Origin: Luteimonas suaedae
GTDB lineage: Bacteria > Pseudomonadota > Gammaproteobacteria > Xanthomonadales > Xanthomonadaceae
DNA: 64,000 bases
Direction: 5' to 3'
Assembly (NCBI RefSeq): GCF_008312895.1
Contig: NZ_VSSP01000001.1
Coordinates: forward strand, 682,001-746,000
Shown: positions 26,181-38,879 of the stretch, one piece after another
Layout: each line of letters begins with the position of its first letter
Position numbering within the stretch: the stretch's first letter is position 1
Made by a program: the position numbers and the translations under genes
The notes under the pieces: generated by a model
What the model was told of the DNA's origin: nothing
The model's database searches: none
What the model saw: only the letters and a program-made list of their open reading frames with translations

Positions 26181-29100
26181 TTAACCGCCGGCCGCCAGCT
26201 GCGCCAGCCGGCTCACCGCCACCGAGGCGGTCGGGTAGTCGATCGCCTTCTGCGCGAACATCTCGTCGAGCATCGCCAGGGTGAAGCGCAACGCCGGATC
26301 GTCGCGGCCGATCCAGCGACGCACCTTCTCGTCGGCATCCTGGCCCGGCATCGACAACGCCTGCCCGGCCAGCAGCGTCTGCTGCGCCGACAGGTCGTCG
26401 CGCAGCACGCCGCGCGCGACCGCATGCCAACGCCCCTGCACTTCCAGCGCCTCGATCTGGGCGAACAGCCACGGCAGGTGCAGCGCGTCGCCGACGCGGA
26501 AGTGCACCCGCGCCACGTCGACCGGCTTGAGCCGCCGCGCCCGCGCCAGCTCGATGATGTCGAACACTGGGCCCAGGTACGGCAGTTCGGCGAGATCCTC
26601 GGCCAGGTCCGCCGACATGCCGCGCTCGCGCCACTGCGCGCGCGCGTCCTCGAAGGCCGGACGCTGCGAGTCGGGCAGGATGCCCTCGGCGCTGCGGATC
26701 TCGTTGAAGGCGTCGCTGTAGCGCTCCACCGCGCGGGTGATGCCGGGGATCTCGCCCGGCCGGTTCAGCAGCCAGCGCACGAACGAGCGCTGCAGGTGCC
26801 AGATCTCCTGCAGCGCGTCGATCTGTGCCGCCTCCGGCACCTTGCCGTCGAGCGCGTCGATCTCCGTCCACAGCGCCCGCGCGTTGAGCGTCTCGCGGCT
26901 GATGGTATAGGCCTTGGCCACCTCGGCTGGGGTGCGCCCGGTGTCCTCCTGCATCCGCATCAGGAACGTCGCGCCCATGCGGTTGATGGTGGTATTGGTG
27001 ACCGCGGTGGCGATGATCTCGCGCTTCAGGCTGTGCTTTTCCATCGCCGCGGCGTATTTCTTCTGCAGCGGCGCCGGGAAGTACCGCTGCAGTTCCTTGG
27101 ACAGGTACGGGTCCTCGGGGATGTCGGAATCGAGCATCTGCTGGTAGGCGACCAGTTTCGCGTACGACAGCAGCACCGACAGTTCCGGCCGGGTCAGGCC
27201 CTGCCCGCGCGCCTTGCGCGCCGAGATCTCGGCATCCGACGGCAGATACTCGATCTGCCGGTCCAGCAGCCCCTGTGCCTCCAGGGTGCGGATGAAGTGC
27301 TGCTTGGAGCCCAGCCGCGACACGCTCATCCGCTCCATCAGGCTCAGCGCCTGGTTCTGGCGGATGTTGTCGAACAGCACCAGGCTCTCGACCTCGCCGG
27401 TCATGTCGGCGAGCAGCTTGTTGCGCGCGGCCACCGTCAGCTTCTTCGCCTGCACTTGGGCGTTGAGCAGGATCTTGATGTTGACTTCGTGGTCGGAGGT
27501 GTCGACGCCGGCCGAGTTGTCGATGAAGTCGGTGTTGAGCAGCACCCCGTTCATCGCCGCCTCGATGCGCCCGCGCTGGGTCAGGCCGAGATTGCCGCCC
27601 TCGCCCACGACCTTGCAGCGCAGTTCGCCGCCGTCCACGCGCAGCGCGTTGTTGGCGCGGTCGCCGACATCGGCATGGCTTTCGCTCGAGGCCTTGACGT
27701 AGGTACCGATGCCGCCGTTCCACAGCAGATCCACCGGCGCCTTGAGGATCGCCTTCATCAATTCGGCCGGGCTCATCGAGTCGCCATCGTCCTCGATACC
27801 CAGCGCCTCGCGCGCGGCCTTCGACAATGCGATCGACTTGGCGCTGCGCGGCCATATTCCGCCGCCGGCGCTGATCAGCTTGCGGTCGTAATCTTCCCAG
27901 CTCGAGCGCGGCAGTGCGAACAGGCGCTTGCGCTCGTCGTAGCTGGAGGCGGTGTCGGGCGCCGGATCGATGAAGATGTGGCGGTGATCGAAGGCCGCCA
28001 CCAAGCGGATGTGTCGGGACAGCAGCATGCCGTTGCCGAACACGTCGCCGGACATGTCGCCGATGCCGACCGCGGTGAAGTCCTCGCTCTGGCAATCGTG
28101 GCCGAGCGCGCGAAAATGCCGCTTCACCGACTCCCAGGCGCCCTTGGCGGTGATGCCCATGCCCTTGTGGTCATAGCCGACAGAACCGCCGGACGCGAAC
28201 GCGTCGCCGAGCCAAAAGCCGTGCTCGGCGGCGATGTCGTTGGCGATGTCGGAGAAGGTCGCGGTGCCCTTGTCGGCGGCGACGACCAGATATGCGTCGT
28301 CGCCGTCGTGCCGGACCACATCCGCCGGCGTCACGATCCTGCCGCCGGTCGTGATGTTATCGGTGACGTCGAGCAGGCCGTTGATGAAGCGCCGGTAGCA
28401 GGCGATGCCCTCGGCCAGCACCGCGTCGCGGTCGCCTCCCGCCGGCGGGCGCTTGACGAAGAAGCCGCCCTTGGCGCCGACCGGCACGATCACCGTGTTC
28501 TTCACCATCTGCGCCTTGACCAGGCCCAGCACCTCGGTGCGGAAGTCCTCGCGGCGGTCGGACCAGCGCAGGCCACCGCGGGCGACCGGGCCGAAGCGCA
28601 GGTGCACGCCTTCCACGTGCGGGCCGTAGACGAAGATCTCGCGGTACGGGCGCGGCTTCGGCAGGTCCGGGACGCGTGCGCTGTCGAACTTGTAGGCCAC
28701 GTAGTCCTTGTCGTCGCCGTCCTTGCCGCGCTGGTAGAAGCTGGTGCGCAGAGTGGCATCGATCGCGCCGATGAAGCTGCGCAGGATACGGTCCTCGTCG
28801 AGGCTGGCGACGCCGTCGAGCAGCGTCTTCAGCGCCTCGCGGGTGGCCTGGTACTGCTGCTCGCGGTCGCCACGGCGCGCCGCGACCACCGGCCGCAGCG
28901 TCGCCAGCACCGAAGTCTCGCCACCGGCGAGCGTCTCGAACTGCGCTTCCAGGCGCGCCGCGCCCTGCTCGATCTCCTCGCGGCTCTCGCGGCCGGTCGC
29001 CGGGCTGAAGCGGGCCTCGAACAGCTCCACCAGCAACCGCGCCAGCAGCGGATAGCGCGTCAGCGTTTCCTCGACGTAACTCTGCGAGAACGGCGCCGCG

Positions 29101-31169
29101 GTCTGCAGCAGGTACTTGCAGTAGGCACGCAGCATCGAGACCTGGCGCCAGGTCAGTCCCGCGCCCAGGATCAGGCGGTTGAAGCCGTCGTTCTCGGCAC
29201 CGCCGCGCCACAGCTGCGCGAACGCGTCCTCGAAGTCGTCACTCACCTCTTCGATGTCCGGCCTGACCGCGGCGACCTCGACCTCGAAGTCCTGGATGTA
29301 GAGCGCCTCGCCCTCGACCTCGATCCGGTAGGGATGCTCGGAGATCACCCGCAGGCCCATGTTCTCCATCATCGGCAGCACGTCCGAGAGCGGGATGTCG
29401 CGCCGCTGGCGGAACAGCTTGAGGCGTAGCGGCCCCTCGCCCTGGTTCTGGCGCGGTGCGCAGTACAGGCACAGCCGCAGGTCCTCCGGCGTACGCAGCG
29501 CAGCCAGGTTGGCGACATCGCCGGCGGCGATCGCCGGCGTCGCCTGCTCGATGTAGTTGGCGGTCAGCGCGCGTCCGTAGCGGTTGGCCAGCATCAGGCC
29601 CTCGGCTTCGCCGTGGCGTTCGACCAGTTCGTCGCGCAGGTCGTCCTGCCAGTTGCGCACGATCGACGCCAGCGCCGCATCCAGTTCGCCTTCGTCGATC
29701 CCATCGGTCACGCCCGAGCGCGGGCGCACGATCAGGTGCAGCTGCGCCAGCGGCGACTCGCCGAGCTGGACGCTGGTGTCGACGCGGTCGGCCTGCAGGG
29801 CCTCCTTGAGCATCCCCTCGATGCGCAACCGCACGTCGGTGTTGAAGCGGTCGCGCGGGATGTAGGCCAGGATCGAGTAGAAACGCCCGTAGCGGTCGCG
29901 CCGCAGGAACAGCCGGCTGCGGATGCGCTCCTGCAGGTGCAGGATGCCGGTGCCCAGGCCGTGCAGCTCCTCGGCGCTGGACTGGAACAGCTCGTCGCGC
30001 GGCAGCGTCTCCAGGATGTGCTTGAGCGCCTTGCCGCTGTGCCCGGTCTGGCGCAGCCCCGACTGGCTCATCACGTGCTCGAAGCGATTGCGTACCAGCG
30101 GGATCTCCCAGGGCCTGCGGTTGTATGCGCTGGACGTGTAGAGGCCGATGAACCGCTGCTCGGCGATCGGCTTGCCGTGGCGGTCGAAGCTGAGCACGCC
30201 GATGTAGTCCATGTAGCCGGGGCGATGCACCGACGCGCGCGAATTCGTCTTGGTCAGGATCAGCGGGTCGATCGCGCCGCCCTTCGACGCCGTGGTCGCG
30301 GCCAGCGTGCTCAGTGCGCGCGCCTTGCCGGCGTCCTTGCCGCGCAGCAGTCCGAGTCCGGTGTTCTCGACCGCGCACAGCACCTCCTCCCCGCGCTGCT
30401 TCCTGACCTTGTACTCGCGGTAGCCGAGGAAGGTGAAGTGGTCGCTCGCCGCCCAACGCAGGAACTCCTGCGCTTCGCGGCGTTCGTCGTCGGACACCGG
30501 CAGCTCGCGGGTGGCGAGGTCGGCCGCGACCTGCAGCATCTTCTCGCGCATCGTCGGCCAGTCCTCGACGATCAGGCGCACGTCGCGCAGGACGGCCTTG
30601 ACCGCATGCTCGACACGCGCGATGCCGTCGGCGGCCTGGCGGTCGATCTCCAGATGCATCAGCGATTCGGCGTCGCCCTCGCCGACCGAGACCAGCCGGC
30701 CGGCGCGATCGCGCCGGATCGGGATGATCGGGTGGCCGAGCACGTGCACGCCGATGCCCTGCTCGGCCAGGGCCATCGTCACCGAATCGACCAGGAACGG
30801 CATGTCGTCGTTGACGACCTGCAGCACCGTATGCGGCGACTCCCAGCCGTATTCGGCGAGATTGGGGTTGAACAGGCGCACGTTGGCACGGCCCGGCTTG
30901 CGGGTCCGGGCGAAATCGAGGAAGTCGTTGGCCAGCGCGGCCCAGCCGTCGGGGCTGTGCAGCGGCAGCTCGTCGGCGGTCATGCGCCGGTAGAAGGCGC
31001 CGGCGAACGCGCTGGCGTCGTCCTGGCGGCCCTTGCCGGCGCGATTGCGGATGGCGGCGAAGATCGGTTCGAGCAGCGCGCTGCGCGCCTGCGCGCGAGG
31101 CGATGCCGCCTGCCGCTTGTCGGACTTGGCGGACCTGGAACGTGGGGCGGCTTTGCGTGGTGTGCTCAT
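26181..31169 (-). CDS. gdhB: NAD-specific glutamate dehydrogenase, large (about 180 kDa) type
   Basis: A 1662-residue enzyme converting glutamate to 2-oxoglutarate and ammonia with NAD. The long N-terminal regulatory half begins with a basic linker and the conserved RLFNPNLAEYGWESPHTVLQ. The catalytic part carries KNTVIVPVGAKGGFFVKRPP and DMSGDVFGNGMLLS. Length matches the L_180 class known from Streptomyces, Pseudomonas and xanthomonads. It supplies 2-oxoglutarate, substrate of the SucAB-Lpd complex encoded further right. Nothing is truncated, and a weak purine stretch is the only ribosome-binding site. Confidence 0.96.
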   Translation of the reverse strand: MSTPRKAAPRSRSAKSDKRQAASPRAQARSALLEPIFAAIRNRAGKGRQDDASAFAGAFYRRMTADELPLHSPDGWAALANDFLDFARTRKPGRANVRLFNPNLAEYGWESPHTVLQVVNDDMPFLVDSVTMALAEQGIGVHVLGHPIIPIRRDRAGRLVSVGEGDAESLMHLEIDRQAADGIARVEHAVKAVLRDVRLIVEDWPTMREKMLQVAADLATRELPVSDDERREAQEFLRWAASDHFTFLGYREYKVRKQRGEEVLCAVENTGLGLLRGKDAGKARALSTLAATTASKGGAIDPLILTKTNSRASVHRPGYMDYIGVLSFDRHGKPIAEQRFIGLYTSSAYNRRPWEIPLVRNRFEHVMSQSGLRQTGHSGKALKHILETLPRDELFQSSAEELHGLGTGILHLQERIRSRLFLRRDRYGRFYSILAYIPRDRFNTDVRLRIEGMLKEALQADRVDTSVQLGESPLAQLHLIVRPRSGVTDGIDEGELDAALASIVRNWQDDLRDELVERHGEAEGLMLANRYGRALTANYIEQATPAIAAGDVANLAALRTPEDLRLCLYCAPRQNQGEGPLRLKLFRQRRDIPLSDVLPMMENMGLRVISEHPYRIEVEGEALYIQDFEVEVAAVRPDIEEVSDDFEDAFAQLWRGGAENDGFNRLILGAGLTWRQVSMLRAYCKYLLQTAAPFSQSYVEETLTRYPLLARLLVELFEARFSPATGRESREEIEQGAARLEAQFETLAGGETSVLATLRPVVAARRGDREQQYQATREALKTLLDGVASLDEDRILRSFIGAIDATLRTSFYQRGKDGDDKDYVAYKFDSARVPDLPKPRPYREIFVYGPHVEGVHLRFGPVARGGLRWSDRREDFRTEVLGLVKAQMVKNTVIVPVGAKGGFFVKRPPAGGDRDAVLAEGIACYRRFINGLLDVTDNITTGGRIVTPADVVRHDGDDAYLVVAADKGTATFSDIANDIAAEHGFWLGDAFASGGSVGYDHKGMGITAKGAWESVKRHFRALGHDCQSEDFTAVGIGDMSGDVFGNGMLLSRHIRLVAAFDHRHIFIDPAPDTASSYDERKRLFALPRSSWEDYDRKLISAGGGIWPRSAKSIALSKAAREALGIEDDGDSMSPAELMKAILKAPVDLLWNGGIGTYVKASSESHADVGDRANNALRVDGGELRCKVVGEGGNLGLTQRGRIEAAMNGVLLNTDFIDNSAGVDTSDHEVNIKILLNAQVQAKKLTVAARNKLLADMTGEVESLVLFDNIRQNQALSLMERMSVSRLGSKQHFIRTLEAQGLLDRQIEYLPSDAEISARKARGQGLTRPELSVLLSYAKLVAYQQMLDSDIPEDPYLSKELQRYFPAPLQKKYAAAMEKHSLKREIIATAVTNTTINRMGATFLMRMQEDTGRTPAEVAKAYTISRETLNARALWTEIDALDGKVPEAAQIDALQEIWHLQRSFVRWLLNRPGEIPGITRAVERYSDAFNEIRSAEGILPDSQRPAFEDARAQWRERGMSADLAEDLAELPYLGPVFDIIELARARRLKPVDVARVHFRVGDALHLPWLFAQIEALEVQGRWHAVARGVLRDDLSAQQTLLAGQALSMPGQDADEKVRRWIGRDDPALRFTLAMLDEMFAQKAIDYPTASVAVSRLAQLAAGG

Positions 31170-31292
31170 GGCGACGGGTTTCGGATGGAATGAGGCCCGC
31201 GCTTGCGCGCGGGCCGGAGGTGGGCGTCAACGTCGTCCGGCGATGACCTGCAGCATGACGACGGCGGTCCGGGAGGCTGCTCCGGCGCTGCG

Positions 31293-32441
<1,149 letters not shown>

Positions 32442-32480
32442 TTGCGCGCTCCGGCGGGAAGGTCGGGGTGGAATTGTAAC

Positions 32481-32696
32481 GGGACTCGGCAGCCGACACC
32501 CGGGACTCGGGATAGCAGCGCCAAGCGCCGGCAGTTCGTCGACCGTCATCCCGGCGCAGGCCGGGTCCCAGGTTTTTGCAATCACCGGTTTGAAGGCGCG
32601 GCGCAAGGAGCTGGATCCCGGCCTGCGCCGGGATGACGAGCAAGGTGGCTACGCTGTGCCGAGTCCGAGTCCGAGTCCGAGTCCCGGCTCCGAGCC
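32481..32696. repeat. nested REP element with GAGTCC tandem repeat
   Basis: The gap 32442-32755 holds no gene. A REP pair (32544-32569, CGTCATCCCGGCGCAGGCCGGG, and 32611-32638) forms the inner palindrome. Around it GGGACTCGG and CGGGACTCGGG (32481-32511) face four tandem GAGTCC units (32661-32684) and CCGGCTCCGAGCC. Confidence 0.8.
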
Positions 32697-32703
32697 GTCC
32701 GCC

Positions 32704-32750
32704 TTGACCTCCCCCTGCCCCGGTCCCAAAATCATCTCTATATCGCGATA
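32704..32750 (+). promoter_or_regulatory. promoter and TATCGCGATA palindrome upstream of the ArsR-methyltransferase gene
   Basis: TTGACC (32704-32709) and CAAAAT (32727-32732) are 17 bp apart. The perfect palindrome TATCGCGATA (32741-32750) lies at the predicted transcript start and 6 nt before the ATG, a good place for autorepression. Confidence 0.5.
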
Positions 32751-32755
32751 GGAAG

Positions 32756-33700
32756 ATGTTTGTGGATCTGGAAAGCTGGTCGACCCGGCTCAAGGTGCTC
32801 GCCGACGCCACCCGGGTGCGCCTGCTGGCGCTGCTCGAGCGCGAGGAGCTGACCGTCGCCGAGCTGTCGGCGGTCACCCGCCTGGCACAGCCGCGCGTGT
32901 CCACCCACCTGGCGCGGCTCAAGGAGGCCGGGCTGGTGCGCGACCGCCGCGCCGGCGTGTCGGCGTATTACCGCTTCGACGACACACCGCTAGATCCGCC
33001 GCTGCAGCAGCTGTGGCGCACCTTGCGCGACGGCAGCGATGACGCCCTGTTGCGCCAGGACGGCGAGCGCCTGCCCGCGGTGCTGGCGATGCGCGCGGCC
33101 GACCAGAACTGGGCCGACTCGGTGGCCGGCGACATGGAACGCCACTACTCGCCCGGGCGCACCTGGGAAGCACTCGCGCGCTCTGCACTGCCGTTGCTGG
33201 AGGCGGGTGACGTGCTCGACATCGCCTCCGGCGACGGCGTGCTGGCCGAGCTGGTGGCGCCGCACGCGCATCGCTACGTCTGCGTCGACACCAGCCGGCG
33301 CGTGGTCAACGCCGCCACCGAGCGCCTGCGCCGGCACCGCAATGTCGAGGTGCACGAGGGCGACATGCATGCGCTGCCGTATGCCGACGCCGAGTTCGAC
33401 CTGGTCGTGCTGATGCATGCACTGACCTATGCCGCCCGTCCGGCGCAGGCGGTGGCCGAAGCGGCACGCGTGCTGCGCCCCGGCGGACGCCTGCTGCTGA
33501 GCAGCCTCGCCCGCCATGAGCATCGCGCGGTGGTCGAGGCCTACGGCCACGTCAATCTCGGCTTCGGCGAGCGCGACCTGCGCCGCTTCGTCGAAAAGGC
33601 CGGGCTGACGGTGCGCAACCAGGAAACCGTGACCCGGGAAAAGCGGCCGCCGCATTTCGAGGTGGTCTCGCTGATCGCCGACAGGCCGGTGTCGAAATGA
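32756..33700 (+). CDS. sahR: ArsR-family regulator fused to a SAM-binding methyltransferase domain (SahR-like)
   Basis: A 314-residue two-domain protein. Residues 1-90 are a winged helix ([38 protein letters not shown]) and residues 120-300 a class I methyltransferase fold with [14 protein letters not shown]. Proteins of this design next to metH are known as SahR, regulators of the methionine cycle that sense S-adenosylhomocysteine. Here the gene lies 52 bp before split metH on the same strand. GGAAG precedes the ATG and overlaps the end of a palindrome. That the methyltransferase fold works as a sensor and not an enzyme is inference. Confidence 0.83.
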   Translation: MFVDLESWSTRLKVLADATRVRLLALLEREELTVAELSAVTRLAQPRVSTHLARLKEAGLVRDRRAGVSAYYRFDDTPLDPPLQQLWRTLRDGSDDALLRQDGERLPAVLAMRAADQNWADSVAGDMERHYSPGRTWEALARSALPLLEAGDVLDIASGDGVLAELVAPHAHRYVCVDTSRRVVNAATERLRRHRNVEVHEGDMHALPYADAEFDLVVLMHALTYAARPAQAVAEAARVLRPGGRLLLSSLARHEHRAVVEAYGHVNLGFGERDLRRFVEKAGLTVRNQETVTREKRPPHFEVVSLIADRPVSK

Positions 33701-33752
33701 TGGTTTCGCCACGCCCAGAAACAGCCCTGCTCCCGAAGAACGAGGTTTCGCA

Positions 33753-34835
33753 ATGAACACGCTGCCATGGCTCGACCCGTCCCGCGCCGAATCGCTGCTG
33801 CAACAGCTGGGCCAGCGCATCCTTGTGCTGGACGGCGCCATGGGCACGATGATCCAGCGCCACGACCTGCAGGAGGCGGACTACCGCGGCGAGCGCTTCG
33901 TCGACGGCTACGACCGGATCGAACGCGGCGACGGCGACGGTACCGGGCATGACCAGAAAGGCAACAACGACCTGCTCAGCCTCACCCGGCCGGAGCTGAT
34001 CCGCGACATCCACGCCGCCTATCTCGAAGCCGGCGCCGACTTGGTCGAGACCAACACATTCAACTCCACCGCGATCTCGCTCGCCGACTACCACCTGCAG
34101 CACCTGGTGCGCGAACTCAACCGCGAGGGCGCGCGGCTGGCGCGCGAGGCCTGCACGGCGGCGCAGGCGGACACACCCGAGCGTCCCCGCTTCGCCATCG
34201 GCGTGCTCGGCCCGACCAGCCGCACCGCCTCGATCAGCCCCGACGTCAACGACCCCGGTTTCCGCGCGGTGGATTTCGACGAGCTGGTGGCGATCTACCG
34301 CGAGGCCGCCGAAGGCCTGGCCGAGGGCGGCGCCGACGCGCTGATGGTCGAGACCGTGTTCGACACGCTCAACGCCAAGGCGGCGCTGTTCGCCATCGAG
34401 GCGACGTTCGACGGGCTCGGTGCGCGCCTGCCGGTGATGATCTCCGGCACCATCACCGACGCCTCCGGCCGCACCCTCTCCGGGCAGACCGCCGAAGCGT
34501 TCTGGTATTCGCTGCGGCACGCGCGGCCGCTGTCGATCGGCCTGAATTGCGCGCTCGGCGCGAAGGAGCTGCGGCCGCATGTGGAGGCGCTGTCGGGCGT
34601 GGCCGAGTGCCACGTCAGCGCGCACCCGAACGCGGGACTGCCGAACGCGTTCGGCGAGTACGACGAAACCCCGGAGGACATGGCCGAAACCCTGCGCGAG
34701 TTCGCGCAGTCGGGCTTGCTCAACATCGTCGGCGGCTGCTGCGGCACCACGCCCGACCACATCCGCGCGATTGCCGCCGCCGTCGAAGGTCTGCCGCCAC
34801 GTCGACTGCCTGAGACCATGGAGGCGGCGGCGTGA
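33753..34835 (+). CDS. metH: methionine synthase, homocysteine-binding module (split MetH, first part)
   Basis: A 360-residue protein equal to the first module of cobalamin-dependent methionine synthase. It begins with the barrel strand [14 protein letters not shown] and carries the zinc-binding cysteines in GLNCALGA and GGCCGTTP that activate homocysteine. It ends cleanly with a stop codon before the folate module, which is encoded separately after about 200 bp. Two-gene MetH is known in xanthomonads, so this is not a frameshift. GAGG lies before the ATG. Confidence 0.95.
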   Translation: MNTLPWLDPSRAESLLQQLGQRILVLDGAMGTMIQRHDLQEADYRGERFVDGYDRIERGDGDGTGHDQKGNNDLLSLTRPELIRDIHAAYLEAGADLVETNTFNSTAISLADYHLQHLVRELNREGARLAREACTAAQADTPERPRFAIGVLGPTSRTASISPDVNDPGFRAVDFDELVAIYREAAEGLAEGGADALMVETVFDTLNAKAALFAIEATFDGLGARLPVMISGTITDASGRTLSGQTAEAFWYSLRHARPLSIGLNCALGAKELRPHVEALSGVAECHVSAHPNAGLPNAFGEYDETPEDMAETLREFAQSGLLNIVGGCCGTTPDHIRAIAAAVEGLPPRRLPETMEAAA

Positions 34836-34842
34836 AGCTTTT

Positions 34843-35007
34843 CAGCCGCCGATCGACCCGGATGAACGCATTACCGTCATCCCGGCGCATGCCGGGATCC
34901 AGGCCCGCGCGTGCGCAACGAGACAATGAACACGACGGCTTGCGCCCATGCGGCAATGGCGAGCCTTGGACCGCTTCATCCACGTTCATCCGCGCCAATC
35001 CGCAGCC
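34843..35007. repeat. nested repeat in the gap between the two metH genes
   Basis: Outer arms of the CGCGGATGAACGCGGAT family (34843-34868 and 34983-35007) enclose a REP hairpin ATCCCGGC-gcat-GCCGGGAT (34879-34898). The segment GATCCAGGCCCGCGCGT after the REP recurs at 59701. Confidence 0.82.
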
Positions 35008-35031
35008 AACCCCTTTCTTTCCGGCCAACCG

Positions 35032-37791
<2,760 letters not shown>

Positions 37792-37800
37792 GCATTTCGC

Positions 37801-38016
37801 AGGAGCGCGCCATGCGCGCGATGCCGCGCCAGGCAGTCGTTTCCGCTGCGGTGAGAAACGGGCCGTCGCCACGGGTTTCGTCAGTGAATCGCCTGCGCTC
37901 CAAGTCTGGATGTTTGCTAGCCCATTGCGAAAGGCTCGGCTGCCTATTTGCACCGCCCGTGGCGACGGGCCTGATCTCACCGCAGCGGAAAGACTGCCTG
38001 GCGCGGCGCGCTCCTA
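37801..38016. repeat. long composite inverted repeat, GTAGGAGCGC family
   Basis: The left arm from 37801 (AGGAGCGCGCCATGCGCGCG...) and the right arm ending at 38016 (...CTGGCGCGGCGCGCTCCT) are complementary over about 60 bp. The left arm has an extra 14 bp (ATGCGCGCGATGCC) identical to part of the 11599 element. Confidence 0.8.
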
Positions 38017-38032
38017 CGGGGCACTCTGGCTC

Positions 38033-38647
38033 TCACCACACCAGGTCGTCGGGCACCTGGTACTTCGGGTCCGCGTACGGGTCGTCTCCGGCCGGCGCAT
38101 CGGGATCGACCTTCAATGCCACGGCGGGCGCGAACACCGCCTCGGCCTCGGCCAGCACCGACGCGGTCACCAGCAGATAGCGGCCGTTGAGCTGCAATAC
38201 ACCCAGCTCACCGGCATTGAGCGCCTTCAGCTGCGCGGCGGTGACGTAGATGCGCTTGATCTTGCCGCCGTACTCGAAGTGCCGGGCGATCTCGGCATCG
38301 TCGGCATTGAGCGCCTTATCCTGCAGCAGCTGCGCCAGCTTCGCGCGCGCCTCGCGCCGTTGCCGCGCCTCCTCCTGCTTGCGACGCTCGGCCTCGATCC
38401 GCTCGTCCTTCTCCTTCTGCGCCCGGATCGCGTAGGCCTTGGCGAGATCGATGTCCTCGCGCGTGCGTCCTGAACGATGGCCGCCGCCGCGCTTGTCCTG
38501 ACGCTGCGGCGCACCGGCTTCGGGCTTGCGCCCGCCGGGCCGTCCGGGCCTGGCGTTCGGGTTCGGCTTCGGCTTGGATTTGCGCTCCGGCGCCGGCGCG
38601 CTCTTGAAACCGAGCCCGAGCAACTGGTCGCGAAGGGAATCGCTCAT
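38033..38647 (-). CDS. DUF2058 family protein (YaiL-like)
   Basis: A 204-residue cytoplasmic protein. The start MSDSLRDQLLGLGFKSA is typical of the family, which carries the UPF/DUF2058 name and is related to E. coli YaiL. A basic low-complexity linker (about 20-60) is followed by a charged helix rich in Arg, Glu and Lys (about 65-115) and a compact C-terminal part (GKIKRIYVTAAQLKALNAG, LVTASVLAEA). Function is not established. It lies 14 bp after slyX on the same strand. Confidence 0.85.
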   Translation of the reverse strand: MSDSLRDQLLGLGFKSAPAPERKSKPKPNPNARPGRPGGRKPEAGAPQRQDKRGGGHRSGRTREDIDLAKAYAIRAQKEKDERIEAERRKQEEARQRREARAKLAQLLQDKALNADDAEIARHFEYGGKIKRIYVTAAQLKALNAGELGVLQLNGRYLLVTASVLAEAEAVFAPAVALKVDPDAPAGDDPYADPKYQVPDDLVW

Positions 38648-38661
38648 GTCGGTCGTCAATA

Positions 38662-38877
38662 TCAGTAATGCGGTGGTGGCGGCTCGTCCGCCGGGTCGGC
38701 ATAGAAGGTACCCCGCGCCTGTTTCAGCTCTTCCAGGCCGCGACGGACGACCTCGGTATTGCGCACCGTTTCCATGCGCAGCGCGGCCAGCGCGTCGCCG
38801 AGCTCGGCCAGCGCCTGCTCCTGGAAGGCCAGGCGGGTCTCGAGCTCGACGATGCGCTGTTCGAGGGTCTCGTCCAT
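38662..38877 (-). CDS. slyX: SlyX family protein
   Basis: A 71-residue protein that is almost entirely a predicted coiled coil (LEQRIVELETRLAFQEQALA), ending in the typical SlyX tail ADPADEPPPPHY. E. coli SlyX lies near slyD and its function remains unclear. Here it sits 2 bp after ugd. FKBP-type isomerases lie nearby, as with slyD in E. coli, though they are of another subgroup. The start is set by family length; a longer open frame extends into ugd. Confidence 0.88.
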   Translation of the reverse strand: MDETLEQRIVELETRLAFQEQALAELGDALAALRMETVRNTEVVRRGLEELKQARGTFYADPADEPPPPHY

Positions 38878-38879
38878 GG

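Noticed and set aside
32442-32606. N-terminal extension of the acyl-CoA dehydrogenase
   Set aside because: It would translate a REP palindrome; the GTG at 32441 with GGAG upstream gives the normal family length.
33701-33752. SAH or cobalamin riboswitch before metH
   Set aside because: The gap is only 52 bp and shows no conserved riboswitch core; the 314-bp gap before the regulator is filled by repeats.
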